Below are positions 25,503 through 34,077 of a stretch of 64,000 nucleotides of DNA, piece after piece. The notes below the pieces were generated by a model that was not told where the DNA came from, ran no database searches, and saw only the letters and a list, made by a program, of their open reading frames with translations. Origin of the DNA: VAYN01 sp963702075 (GTDB lineage Bacteria; Actinomycetota; Thermoleophilia; Solirubrobacterales; 70-9); NCBI GenBank assembly GCA_963702075.1, contig OY969703.1:372001-436000 (forward strand), in the 5' to 3' direction. A program made the translations under genes and the position numbers. Every line of letters starts with the position of its first letter. Position 1 is the stretch's first letter.

Positions 25503-27022
25503 GCCGCCTCCCGGAGCGAGACAGGCGCGCGGCGGCCGCCAAGAGCGGGCGCTTCGGCTGGCGCCCCAGCAACGTGACGATCGCGATCCTCTTCATCCTC
25601 CTCTTCACGCTCGGCCCCTACCTCGCCTTCACCAAACACGTGCCGTTCACCAGCCACGGCTACGAAGTCAAGGCGACGTTCTCGAACTCGGCCAACATCG
25701 CCCTCAACTCGCCGGTCCGGGTCGCCGGGGTCAACGTCGGCAAAGTGATCGCCACCAGCCGCGACGGCGACAACACCACCGTCACCTTCACCGTCGACGG
25801 CTCCGGCCGGCCGATCCACGACGACGCCTTCGCCGCGGTCCGGCCGCGGATCTTCCTCGAGGGCAACTTCTTCATCGAACTCGACCCCGGGAGCCCCAGC
25901 GCGCCGGAGCTCGACAGCGGCGGCACGATCCCGGTCAGCCACACCTCGACCGCGGTTCAGATCGACGAAGTCCTCAGCGCCCTGCAGTCGCCAGTCCGCG
26001 CCGACCTCGGCCGCCTGCTCGAGGGCTACGGCAAGGCGCTGACCCACGAACCGACCGCCGCCGAAGACCAGACCCAGCTGCCGGAGGTGAAAGGCAGGAG
26101 CGGGGCGGAATCGCTGAACGATGCCCTCAAGTACGGCGGCGACGCCGGTCGCTACAGCTCCCAGGTCACCAACGCGCTGCTGGGGACGCAGCAGCGCGAC
26201 CTGGCGAAGTTGGTCTCGAGCTCGGGCCGGGCCTTCGGCGCCCTCGCCAGCCGCCAGCGTGACCTGCAGGGGCTGATCGATAACTTCGACACCTTCACCG
26301 GCGCCCTCGCCAACCAGTCGACCAACCTCTCGGCCACGGTGCGGCTGCTGGCGCCGACCCTGCGCATCACCCACGCCTCGCTGGTCAGCCTCAACCGCAC
26401 GCTGCCGCCGCTGCGCACCTACGCGATCGAGCTGCGGCCGGCGGTGGCGGAGCTGCCGGGCCTGATCAGCGCCTCGAAACCGTTCCTCGCCCAGGTCCGG
26501 CCGCTGCTCTCTGGAAAAGAGGCCGGCGGCGACGTGAAGCTGCTGCAGGAATCGACGCCGGGCCTTGCCGGCGCCGCCCTCGCCGGCAAGAAGGTGACGC
26601 TGCCCCAGCTCAACCAGCTCAGCCTCTGCACCAGCAAGGTGATGGTCCCGACCGGCAACGAGGTGATCAACGACCGTTTCAGCACCGGCGGCCCCAACTA
26701 CCGCGAGTTCCTCTACAACCTCGTCAACTTCGCCGGGGCGGCGCAGAACTTCGACGGCAACGGCCCCTACACCCGAGCTCAGGTCGGCGGAGGACCTGTG
26801 CTGGTCGGCGAACCCAACCCGTTTGGCAACAAATCCACCCTCAGCGACAAAGTCAACTACGCCCATGTCATCGAAGAACCGGCCGGAACGCAGCCCCAGC
26901 TCGGCGGCAAGCCCCCGCTGAAGCCAGAAGTTCGCTGCTACACCAACCCGGTTCCTGACGTCAACGGTCCTCTCGGCCAAGTCGGGCCGGCTTCTCCGTC
27001 GGTTGCGGGGGCACAGCCATGA
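25499..27022 (+). CDS. Mce/MlaD family protein 4
   Basis: The ATG at 25499 overlaps the previous stop and gives 507 residues. A positively charged N-terminus (RLPERDRRAAAAK) precedes the helix (VTIAILFILLFTLGPYLAF). The MlaD domain reads YEVKATFSNSANIALNSPVR, VAGVNVGKVIAT, VRPRIFLEGNFFIELDPGS. The helical domain carries TAVQIDEVLSALQSPVRADL and repeated ALASRQRDLQGLIDNFD-like segments. It ends in a Pro/Gly-rich tail. The role is as for the other Mce subunits. Confidence 0.88.
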   Translation: MSRLPERDRRAAAAKSGRFGWRPSNVTIAILFILLFTLGPYLAFTKHVPFTSHGYEVKATFSNSANIALNSPVRVAGVNVGKVIATSRDGDNTTVTFTVDGSGRPIHDDAFAAVRPRIFLEGNFFIELDPGSPSAPELDSGGTIPVSHTSTAVQIDEVLSALQSPVRADLGRLLEGYGKALTHEPTAAEDQTQLPEVKGRSGAESLNDALKYGGDAGRYSSQVTNALLGTQQRDLAKLVSSSGRAFGALASRQRDLQGLIDNFDTFTGALANQSTNLSATVRLLAPTLRITHASLVSLNRTLPPLRTYAIELRPAVAELPGLISASKPFLAQVRPLLSGKEAGGDVKLLQESTPGLAGAALAGKKVTLPQLNQLSLCTSKVMVPTGNEVINDRFSTGGPNYREFLYNLVNFAGAAQNFDGNGPYTRAQVGGGPVLVGEPNPFGNKSTLSDKVNYAHVIEEPAGTQPQLGGKPPLKPEVRCYTNPVPDVNGPLGQVGPASPSVAGAQP

Positions 27023-28437
27023 GCGAGCCGAGGGAAACCAGCCGCTTCACCCACTACCGCGCCTGGTTGACGCGACAGGCCCGCGGGCGTCGCAAGGACA
27101 CGATCGCGATCGTCGTCCTGACGATCGCCGGACTGGCGATGATGCTCGGCATCTTCGTCCAGCAGAAGGCATCGCTGCCATCGTGGCTGCCCGTGGTCGG
27201 CGAAGAATTCGACCACATCTCCGCCCAGTTCTCGACCGCGCAGGCGGTGACGCCGGGGCAGGGACAGGCGGTCGACATCGCCGGCATCCAGATCGGCAAA
27301 GTCAGCTCGGTCAACCTCGAGAACGGCCACGCCGTGGTCGGCATGCAGATCGAACCGAAGTACATGAAGCTGATCCACCCCGATGCCAGCTTCCTGCTGC
27401 GGCCGAAAACGAACCTCAACGACATGGTGGTCGAGGTCGAACCGGGCAAAGGGAAGGGCGAAGTCGAAGACGGCACCGAATTCACCCTTGCCCAGACCGA
27501 ACCGAACACCAACCTCGACGCCTTCCTCGGCACCCTCGACGCCGACACCCGCCAGTACCTGCAGCTGCTCGTCGCCGGCGGCGCTCAGGGGATCGGCGGC
27601 CGTGGCAAGCAGCTCGGCAACGCTCTGCGCCGCTTCGGGCCCTTCGTCCATTACACGGCGAAGCTGAACAAAGCCGTTGCGGCCCGCCACGTCGCTCTCG
27701 CGCGGACGATCCACGACTTCAATCTGCTGACGACCGAACTCGCCCATCACGAACAGTCCGTCAAGCGCTTCGTCACCTCCTCGAAATCCGCCCTCGGCAA
27801 CTTCGCCAACCAGCAGCAATCGGTCCAGGATGCCTTCCGTGAATTCCCCGCCTCCCTGGAAGCCGCGAAAGCCGGCCTCGCCAGCTCCAACCGCTTCTCG
27901 CAGGTCGCCTACCCGAGCCTCGTCAAGCTGATCCCGCAGGCGCAGGCGCTGACCCCGGCCTTCAAGGCGACGGAGAAGCTGTTCGCGGAAACCACCGCCC
28001 CGATTCGCGACCAGATCCGCCCCTTCAGCCGCGAAGTCCGGCCGGTGCTGACCCACAGCGCCGAAGCCGCCGAACCGTTCGAAAAGACGGTCCGCAACTT
28101 CGGCAACTCGTTGACCGGCTTCAACTCCTTCCTCAACGAGCTCTCCTACGAGCCGAAAGGAAAACCGGGCTATCTCTTCTACCTGCCCTGGCTCAACCAC
28201 GACTTCAACGCCGCCTTCAACCTCGAAGACGCAGGCGGGCCGATCCTCCGCGGCCTCGTCCTCATCTCCTGCACCGGCGCCTCCCTCGGCTACGGCGAAG
28301 CCCTGAATCAGGCGAACCTGGGCCATCCGTTCCTCGAAACCCTGCTGGAAACGCTGCAGATACCCCGTGCGAAAGAAATCACTGTTCCGTTCAAAACGGA
28401 AGAACCCGGCAACACCTGCCAGTACATCGCCAAATGA
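27019..28437 (+). CDS. Mce/MlaD family protein 5
   Basis: The 472-residue protein starts at the ATG overlapping the preceding stop. A basic N-terminus (RQARGRRKD) and one helix (TIAIVVLTIAGLAMMLGIFV) precede the MlaD domain, which is somewhat divergent (ISAQFSTAQAVTPGQGQAVD, IAGIQIGKVSSV, LRPKTNLNDMVVEVEPG). NTNLDAFLGTLDADTRQYLQ opens the helical domain. The Asp/Asn and Gly pattern of the lipid-tunnel strands is preserved. It is the fifth of six consecutive subunits. Confidence 0.88.
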   Translation: MSEPRETSRFTHYRAWLTRQARGRRKDTIAIVVLTIAGLAMMLGIFVQQKASLPSWLPVVGEEFDHISAQFSTAQAVTPGQGQAVDIAGIQIGKVSSVNLENGHAVVGMQIEPKYMKLIHPDASFLLRPKTNLNDMVVEVEPGKGKGEVEDGTEFTLAQTEPNTNLDAFLGTLDADTRQYLQLLVAGGAQGIGGRGKQLGNALRRFGPFVHYTAKLNKAVAARHVALARTIHDFNLLTTELAHHEQSVKRFVTSSKSALGNFANQQQSVQDAFREFPASLEAAKAGLASSNRFSQVAYPSLVKLIPQAQALTPAFKATEKLFAETTAPIRDQIRPFSREVRPVLTHSAEAAEPFEKTVRNFGNSLTGFNSFLNELSYEPKGKPGYLFYLPWLNHDFNAAFNLEDAGGPILRGLVLISCTGASLGYGEALNQANLGHPFLETLLETLQIPRAKEITVPFKTEEPGNTCQYIAK

Positions 28438-30023
28438 GCAAGCGCGCGCCAAGCACCACTCAGCTTCTGATCATCACCGGCTTCGCGCTGTCCTGCTTCG
28501 GGATCCTGCTCTTCCTCTGGGTCACCTTCGGCGGGCCGACCCCGTTCCGCGCCAAAACCTACGAGGTCAAAATCCCCTTCACCGAGGCGACGCAGCTGGC
28601 CGAACAGTCCGACGTCCGCATTTCCGGCGTCAACGTCGGCAAAGTGCAGAGCATCGAACTGGCGCCCAACGGCAAGCAGGCGCTGGCGACCGCGGCGATC
28701 GACGACCGCTACGCGCCGCTGCCCAAGTCGACCCGGGCGATGCTGCGGACGAAGACGCTGCTCGGCGAGACCTACATCGAACTCACCCCGGGCTCGCGGG
28801 AAGGGCCCGAACTGGCCGACGGCGCCACCCTGCCGGAGGCCAACGTCGCCGAATCGGTCCAGCTCGACGAGATCTTCTCCACCTTCAACGCCCGCACCCG
28901 CGGTGCCTTCCAGGAATGGATGAAAGAAGCGGCGGTCGCGATCAACGGCCAGGGCCAGAACCTCTCCTACGCCATCGGCGGCATCGAACCGACCTTCACC
29001 GAACTCGACAAACTCTTCCGCGTCCTCGACAGCCAGCGCCTCGCGGTCGGCCAGCTATTCCGCAACGGCGCCACCACCTTCACCGCCCTGCGCGGCCAGG
29101 AAGGCGAGCTGGCGAACCTGATCCGCAGCTCCGACGCGGTCTTCTCGACCACCGCCCAGCGGGACCGCGACATCGAAGCCCTCTTCCGGGCCTTCCCGAC
29201 CTTCCTCGACGAATCGCGCGTCACCTTCGATCGCCTCAAGGGCTTCTCGGAAGAGGCCGACCCGCTGATGCGGCAGCTGGTGCCGGCGGCGGAACAGCTG
29301 TCGCCGACCTTGATCTCGCTCTCGAAGCTGGCGCCGGAATCGAAGGCGCTGTTCGAAGGCCTCGGCCCGGTGATCAAGCGTGCCCCCACGGGCCTCGCCG
29401 CCCTGCGCAAGCTCTTCCGCGACGAATTCCCGCCGCTGCTGCGGGCGGTCGACCCCTTCATCCGCAACCTCAACCCGATCCTCGTCGGGCTGAAGCTCTA
29501 CAAGAGCGAACTCACCTCCTTCTTCGGAAACCTGGCGGCAACCTTCCAGGGAGAATTGGCCGAAACCGGCCACCCGCACTACCTGAGAGTGGTCGGCGGC
29601 ATGAACCCGGAAACCCTCTCGGTGTATCCACGCCGCCTGTCGATCAACCGCAACAGTCCCTACAGCCCTCCGAAATGGGCGGAAGGTCTGATCGGCGGCC
29701 TGCCGAGCTTCGATACCCGCCAATGCGCGAGCGGCATCACCGCCATCATCAATCCGAATGACTGGGAAACCGAAGCCTTCAAAGAACGGGCCGCCGCTGT
29801 CGAAGGCAAAACGGAAGGCAAACCCGATCCTTCGAAAAGCAAAACCCAGGACGAAAAGGCGAAACTGCTGTTCGAACGGATCCAGCAGTACGCCTTCGCG
29901 GGCAAGACCAACACCTCCGAAATCGCCGCGCCCGCCTGCACGCAGCAGCGCCCGTTCGAACCGATCTACGGCGGCGGCCCGGACACCCAGTACCAGCACA
30001 CGTTCGAACAGCCGCAGCCGTAG
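28434..30023 (+). CDS. Mce/MlaD family protein 6, last gene of the operon
   Basis: The 529-residue protein starts at the overlapping ATG. The N-terminal helix (LLIITGFALSCFGILLFLWV) has a Cys but no clear lipobox. The MlaD domain reads YEVKIPFTEATQLAEQSDVR, ISGVNVGKVQSI, LRTKTLLGETYIELTPGS, then SVQLDEIFSTFNARTRGAF. The C-terminal 90 residues are hydrophilic with Lys/Asp/Gln (GKTEGKPDPSKSKTQDEK). A hairpin at 30021-30047 closes the operon. No permease or MceG-type ATPase follows. Confidence 0.88.
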   Translation: MSKRAPSTTQLLIITGFALSCFGILLFLWVTFGGPTPFRAKTYEVKIPFTEATQLAEQSDVRISGVNVGKVQSIELAPNGKQALATAAIDDRYAPLPKSTRAMLRTKTLLGETYIELTPGSREGPELADGATLPEANVAESVQLDEIFSTFNARTRGAFQEWMKEAAVAINGQGQNLSYAIGGIEPTFTELDKLFRVLDSQRLAVGQLFRNGATTFTALRGQEGELANLIRSSDAVFSTTAQRDRDIEALFRAFPTFLDESRVTFDRLKGFSEEADPLMRQLVPAAEQLSPTLISLSKLAPESKALFEGLGPVIKRAPTGLAALRKLFRDEFPPLLRAVDPFIRNLNPILVGLKLYKSELTSFFGNLAATFQGELAETGHPHYLRVVGGMNPETLSVYPRRLSINRNSPYSPPKWAEGLIGGLPSFDTRQCASGITAIINPNDWETEAFKERAAAVEGKTEGKPDPSKSKTQDEKAKLLFERIQQYAFAGKTNTSEIAAPACTQQRPFEPIYGGGPDTQYQHTFEQPQP

Positions 30024-30047
30024 GGCACGCCGAAGCGGCACGCCCTA
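30021..30047. terminator. Bidirectional hairpin between the mce operon and the convergent reductase gene
   Basis: TAGGGC (30021-30026) pairs with GCCCTA (30042-30047). Inside, GCCG (30029-30032) pairs with CGGC (30036-30039), giving a two-part stem across the mce stop codon. No long T-tract follows on either strand, so it may terminate weakly or protect the ends of the messages. Confidence 0.55.
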
Positions 30048-30053
30048 CCGCGA

Positions 30054-30623
30054 CTACGCCAGCTCGTAGCGCACCAGCGAGATGCCGTCGCCGACGGTCT
30101 TCGCCTCGGCCAGCCGCAGCCGGTGCTTGGCCTCGCCCTCGGGGAAGAGCCGCTTGCCCTGGCCGAGGAGGACGGGAAAGACCATCAGGCGCAGCTCGTC
30201 GACGAGCTGCGCTTCGATCAGCGACTTGACGAGGGCGGCGCTGCCGGCGACGAGGATGACGCCGTCGACCTGCTCCTTCAGGGTGGCGACGGAGTCGGCG
30301 GGGGCGCCGCTGAGGATCGCGGTGTTCTGCCAGTCGGCCCGCTCGAGGGTGGAGGAGACGACGTACTTCGGCATCTCGTTCATCTTCTTGGCGAAGCCGG
30401 CCTCGTCTTCCATCTGCGGCCAGGCGGCGGCGAAGCCTTCGTAGGTGACGCGGCCGAGCAGCTGCGCCTCGGCCTCCTGCAGCTCCTCGAGCTTGAACTT
30501 GTCGCCCTCCTCGCCGCGCTCGATCTCGAACGTCCAGCCGGCGTGGCGGTAGTCCTCGCCACCGCCCGGCGCCTCGATGATCCCGTCCAGCGAGATGAAC
30601 TCGGTGACGACGATCTTCCCCAT
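30054..30623 (-). CDS. RibD C-terminal/dihydrofolate-reductase-like family protein
   Basis: The 189-residue protein has the DHFR-like fold of the RibD_C family. MGKIVVTEFISLDGIIEAPG is at the start, then LLGRVTYEGFAAAWP, KYVVSSTLERADW, VAGSAALVKSLIEAQLVDEL and VFPVLLGQGKRLF. These proteins bind NADPH and reduce unknown pterin- or sugar-like substrates. The ribosome binding site GAGGAGG precedes the ATG at 30623. The gene is convergent with the mce operon. It is a common accessory gene in actinobacteria, and its substrate is not known. Confidence 0.88.
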   Translation of the reverse strand: MGKIVVTEFISLDGIIEAPGGGEDYRHAGWTFEIERGEEGDKFKLEELQEAEAQLLGRVTYEGFAAAWPQMEDEAGFAKKMNEMPKYVVSSTLERADWQNTAILSGAPADSVATLKEQVDGVILVAGSAALVKSLIEAQLVDELRLMVFPVLLGQGKRLFPEGEAKHRLRLAEAKTVGDGISLVRYELA

Positions 30624-30725
30624 GGTCTTCCTCCTCTGTTTGCGAACGCGGCCTTTCCGTGTCCTTCTACCCCAATGACGAACGGGAGGGGGGAGAACTC
30701 ATCGCCGCCCAGGCCTTAGAGGGCC

Positions 30726-31334
30726 ATGCCAAGGCGCAAGCTCAGGAAAGGCCGGATGCTCTCCGCTCGCGAGCCCGAATGGGAGCCGCTGCTCAACTTC
30801 GCCCCCGACCACGTTGGTGACTTCATGTGGATGTACGCCGTCGAGCTGACTGATGGGACGAGGCTTCAGGCCTACAAGCACTACTGGACGCGGAACTACC
30901 TGCACCTAGACGACGAAGGTCGAGCCTTCGTCTATGTCGGGAATAAGCGCTATGAGGAGGTCAATCCGCCCTGGCTCCTCCATCGCGTTCTCGAAGAGGA
31001 GTTGGAGCGGCGCTATAGTGTCAGACACAATGTCTGGCCTGACGAACCAGCCATCCGCTTCACGCGCTCGGCAACGAAGCACCGAATCTCGAAGGAGCGG
31101 TCGCTTTACGTCATCGAGCAATGCGGATTCCAGGTTGTCGAGCGGCGTCAGAGTCAGAACCTTGCGAACGGGCCCGACAAGCGCGTGTATTTCTTCGGCG
31201 ACGACCTGGAGGGGGTTCGACTTGAGGTGGTGGCAGCCCAAACCGGTGACGAGGAGTTCACGGTGATCCACGCGATGAACCTCAGAGACAAATTCTTGGA
31301 GCTATACGAGGAGGCGAGGGAATGGCGAAGGTAA
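30726..31334 (+). CDS. Toxin-like protein with an extra N-terminal domain, paired with an RHH antitoxin
   Basis: The 202-residue protein reads as two parts. Residues 1-~105 (FMWMYAVELTDGTRLQAYKH, RNYLHLDDEGRAFVYVG) form an unrecognised alpha/beta domain. Residues ~110-202 begin IRFTRSATKHRISKERSLYV and end TVIHAMNLRDKFLELYEEA. The second part resembles small actinobacterial toxins found before ribbon-helix-helix antitoxins, and its strand order recalls BrnT-like RNases. The stop overlaps the antitoxin-like gene by 13 bp, typical of type II modules with the toxin first. Function is inferred from motif and context; no catalytic residue is assigned. Confidence 0.65.
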   Translation: MPRRKLRKGRMLSAREPEWEPLLNFAPDHVGDFMWMYAVELTDGTRLQAYKHYWTRNYLHLDDEGRAFVYVGNKRYEEVNPPWLLHRVLEEELERRYSVRHNVWPDEPAIRFTRSATKHRISKERSLYVIEQCGFQVVERRQSQNLANGPDKRVYFFGDDLEGVRLEVVAAQTGDEEFTVIHAMNLRDKFLELYEEAREWRR

Positions 31335-31630
31335 AGCAGGCAAAAGCCGGTGAGGAGGCACCTTTGGGAGTGACCCTCGGCGGCACGGTGATCACGGAGG
31401 AGCTTGCCGAACAATGGGCTGAGGAAATCGAGCGGAATCCTCCCGATCCGTCCACGCTGGAGCGGCGGTATGTGGGCAGGCCTTCCCTGAGTGAGGCCGG
31501 CCGCTCGCCGCGGGTCAGTTTTCGCGTCCCGATTGACATATACAAAGCCGCCTGGAAACGCGCCGACCAAGAGGGCCGCTCGCTCAGCAGCCTGGCGCGT
31601 GAGGCATTGGAGCGCTACCTGGATTCGTAG
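31322..31630 (+). CDS. Ribbon-helix-helix antitoxin-like protein
   Basis: The 102-residue protein has a disordered acidic N-terminal half. Its C-terminal RHH domain reads GRPSLSEAGRSPRVSFRVP followed by LSSLAREALERYLDS. The VSFRVP strand would insert in the DNA major groove and the helix would dimerise. The N-terminal half probably masks the toxin. It is translationally coupled to the upstream gene (ATG 31322, inside its last codons, preceded by GAGGCGAGGG). Such antitoxins usually repress their own operon. A stand-alone regulator is the alternative. Confidence 0.7.
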   Translation: MAKVKQAKAGEEAPLGVTLGGTVITEELAEQWAEEIERNPPDPSTLERRYVGRPSLSEAGRSPRVSFRVPIDIYKAAWKRADQEGRSLSSLAREALERYLDS

Positions 31631-31696
31631 CCGTTTGGGTCTTCGGCACGCGGGGTACCTCGCGCCTCGTACTTAAAAGCGATTACGAGGTAGGTA

Positions 31697-33310
31697 ATGC
31701 TCAAGTCGATACCAGTTGCCTGTGCGCTGGCGGTGCTCGCTCTGCTGGCGCCGCTCACGGCCGAGGCTGCGACGTTCACCGTCAACACGACCGCCGATAC
31801 GACCGTGGCCGGGGGCTGCACGACCGAACCTGCCTGTTCGCTGCGGGATGCGCTGAGCGCGGCGGGCGCCTCGGCCGACCCGGAAGACGTCGTCGTCGTT
31901 CCCGCCGGCAACTACGCCGTGGAAGCCGGGGAACTCTTCATCGGCGGCAGCGAATCGGTTGTGGTCCGGGGGGCGGGAGCACGCTCGACGACGATCGACG
32001 CCCATGGGTCCTCGCGGGTCTTCGAAGCGAGCGCCGACAAGACGACGATCGAAGGCTTGACGATCACCGGTGGCCTCGCCAGCGAAGCGGTCGGCCCCAA
32101 CCTGCCCGGCGACGGCGGCGGCATCCTCGCCTTCGAAGCCGAAGAACTGATCCTCAACGCAGTCAGCATCTCCGGCAACAGCGCCGCCAAAAACGGCGGC
32201 GGCATCTCGGCTCCGCCTGAGGGCTCTACGGCACCGGCGGTGACGATCAACGCCAGCACGATCGCGGACAACAAAGTGACCGGCGGTCTGATCGAGGGCC
32301 TTGGCGGCGGCATTTACGTCCTCGGCGATCTGGCGATCGTCAACTCGACCGTCTCCGGCAACAGCGCCGAAAGCACGGCGGGAATGGTGCAGGGCGGCGG
32401 CGTTCTCGCAGCGCTCGAACCGACCGCGACCGAACCGAGCAAGGTCAGCATTCTCAACACGACGATCGCCGGCAACGGCGTCGGCACGGCCGGCGTCGGC
32501 GGCGGTCTCGCCATCTACAACCCGACCCCGGGCATCGTCACCGAACTCGCGGTGAAGAACACGATCGTCGCCGGCAACAGCGGCCCGACCGGGCCGAGCG
32601 ATTGCGGCACGGTGGCGATGATCGCCTCCGACCACAACCTCTCCAGCGACGCAAGCTGCATGTTCACCGACTCCGGCAGCAAGCAAAACATGGATGCCAA
32701 GCTCGGGCTGCTGCAGGCAAACGGCGGCGAGACCGACACGATGGCGCTGCTGACGGGGAGCCCGGCGATCGACGCCGGCACCAACGACGGCTGCCCGCCG
32801 GTCGACCAGCGCGGGGTCGCACGACCCCAGGGGACGGCCTGCGACATCGGCGCCTTCGAGCTGGCGCAGAGCCCGGCGAGCCCTCCGAAAACGACGCCGA
32901 CCACCCCCACGGTGCCGGCGAGGGCTGACTTGAACCTGCGGATCAGGCCGAAGCCGAAGAAGCCGCCGGTCGGCGGCAAGGTCACCTTCCTCGCCACGGT
33001 GAGGAACGGGGGACCGGCACTGGCGCCCAGCGTGATCCTCGAGGGGACCGCCCCGGCTGGGACCGTGAAGGTGAAGGCTCCGAAGGTGAGCGGCAAGCGC
33101 TCCTGCAAGCTGGCTAAGCCGAAGAAGGGCAAGCGCAAGCTCACCTGCCGCCTTGGTGATCTCGCTCCCGGGCAGGCGAAGAAGGTCCGGGTGATCGTCA
33201 AGGCCAGCCGCCCGGGCAAGCTTGCGGTGCGCGCCGGCGTCCGCTCTGGAATCGCCGATCCGAGCCTGAAAGGCAACAAAGCCAAGAGCGTGGTGAAGAT
33301 TCGCGCCTGA
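31697..33310 (+). CDS. Secreted right-handed beta-helix protein with CSLRDA motif and C-terminal DUF11-like domain
   Basis: The 537-residue protein has a signal peptide (ACALAVLALLAPLTAEA). The N-terminal FTVNTTADT...ACSLRDALS (CSLRDA motif) is typical of extracellular chlamydial-Pmp-like or choice-of-anchor beta-helix proteins. Repeats such as ITGGLA, ISGNSAAKNGGGI and VSGNSAE (about 110-300) form the helix coils, with the end marked by PAIDAGTND and DIGAFE. A Pro/Thr linker leads to a basic domain of about 120 residues (DLNLRIRPKPKK..., Lys-rich) like DUF11 or CARDB. It is surface-exposed and may bind polysaccharide. The start ATG at 31697 follows GAGGTAGGTA. Confidence 0.85.
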   Translation: MLKSIPVACALAVLALLAPLTAEAATFTVNTTADTTVAGGCTTEPACSLRDALSAAGASADPEDVVVVPAGNYAVEAGELFIGGSESVVVRGAGARSTTIDAHGSSRVFEASADKTTIEGLTITGGLASEAVGPNLPGDGGGILAFEAEELILNAVSISGNSAAKNGGGISAPPEGSTAPAVTINASTIADNKVTGGLIEGLGGGIYVLGDLAIVNSTVSGNSAESTAGMVQGGGVLAALEPTATEPSKVSILNTTIAGNGVGTAGVGGGLAIYNPTPGIVTELAVKNTIVAGNSGPTGPSDCGTVAMIASDHNLSSDASCMFTDSGSKQNMDAKLGLLQANGGETDTMALLTGSPAIDAGTNDGCPPVDQRGVARPQGTACDIGAFELAQSPASPPKTTPTTPTVPARADLNLRIRPKPKKPPVGGKVTFLATVRNGGPALAPSVILEGTAPAGTVKVKAPKVSGKRSCKLAKPKKGKRKLTCRLGDLAPGQAKKVRVIVKASRPGKLAVRAGVRSGIADPSLKGNKAKSVVKIRA

Positions 33311-33336
33311 GTGACAACGGCTGTACGGTGTCCGCC

Positions 33337-34077
33337 ATGGAGACGGACGCAGCGCTCGAGGCTGTGTTCATGCCGGTGCGTCCGGCGAGCACCTTCGAGG
33401 AGACGGTGGAGAGGTTGGGAAGCGCGATCCGGCTTGGGTTGCTGGCGCCGGGCAGCAAGCTGCCGCCGGAGCGGGAGCTGGCGCGGCGGCTGCGGATCTC
33501 GCGCTCGACCCTGCGGCAGGCGTTGACGGCGCTGGTGCAGAGCGGGCACCTGGTCTCGCAGCGGGGGCGGACCGGCGGCACCTTCGTCGCTGCGGAGCCG
33601 CCGCTGAGCGAGCAGGCGGGGGAGCCGCTGGACCAGGGGGCGTGGGCGGTGCTCGACTATCGGGTCGCGATCGAGTCCGGGGCGGCGATGCTGGCGGCCG
33701 AGCGCGGGACCGGCGCTCAGTTCGACCGCCTCGACGAGCTGGTGGCGAAGATGGACGAAGTGCTTGAGAACTTCGAGGAGTACAGGCTGACCGACATCCG
33801 CTTCCACATCGGGATCGCCGAGGCGGCGCAGTCGCCGCGACTGCTGAGCGCGATGACCGATGTCGAGGCACAGATGAGCGACCTGATCGCGCTGATCGCC
33901 CACCCGCCAGAGGTCCTGGCGATCTCCAACGAGCAGCACGGGCGCTTGGTCAAGGCGCTGCGCAAGGGCGACGGCTCGCGCGCGGTGCGGCAGATGCGCG
34001 AGCACACCGAGGGGACCGAGCACATCCTCGCCGGATTGCTGCCGGCGCCGCTGCGGCTGGAGTCGGCCAGCGCCTAA
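33337..34077 (+). CDS. GntR/FadR-family transcriptional regulator
   Basis: The 246-residue regulator has an N-terminal winged helix (LGLLAPGSKLPPERELARRL, then STLRQALTALVQSGHL and GRTGGTFVA). A FadR-type C-terminal helical domain (FCD) contains FHIGIAEAAQSPRL and a C-terminal HGRLVKALRKGD pattern with metal-binding His/Asp residues. An upstream in-frame GTG at 33328 adds three residues. It ends 4 bp into the convergent FAD/GcvT gene. By position it probably controls the amine catabolism genes at 34074-43461 in response to an acidic intermediate, which is inferred. Confidence 0.9.
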   Translation: METDAALEAVFMPVRPASTFEETVERLGSAIRLGLLAPGSKLPPERELARRLRISRSTLRQALTALVQSGHLVSQRGRTGGTFVAAEPPLSEQAGEPLDQGAWAVLDYRVAIESGAAMLAAERGTGAQFDRLDELVAKMDEVLENFEEYRLTDIRFHIGIAEAAQSPRLLSAMTDVEAQMSDLIALIAHPPEVLAISNEQHGRLVKALRKGDGSRAVRQMREHTEGTEHILAGLLPAPLRLESASA

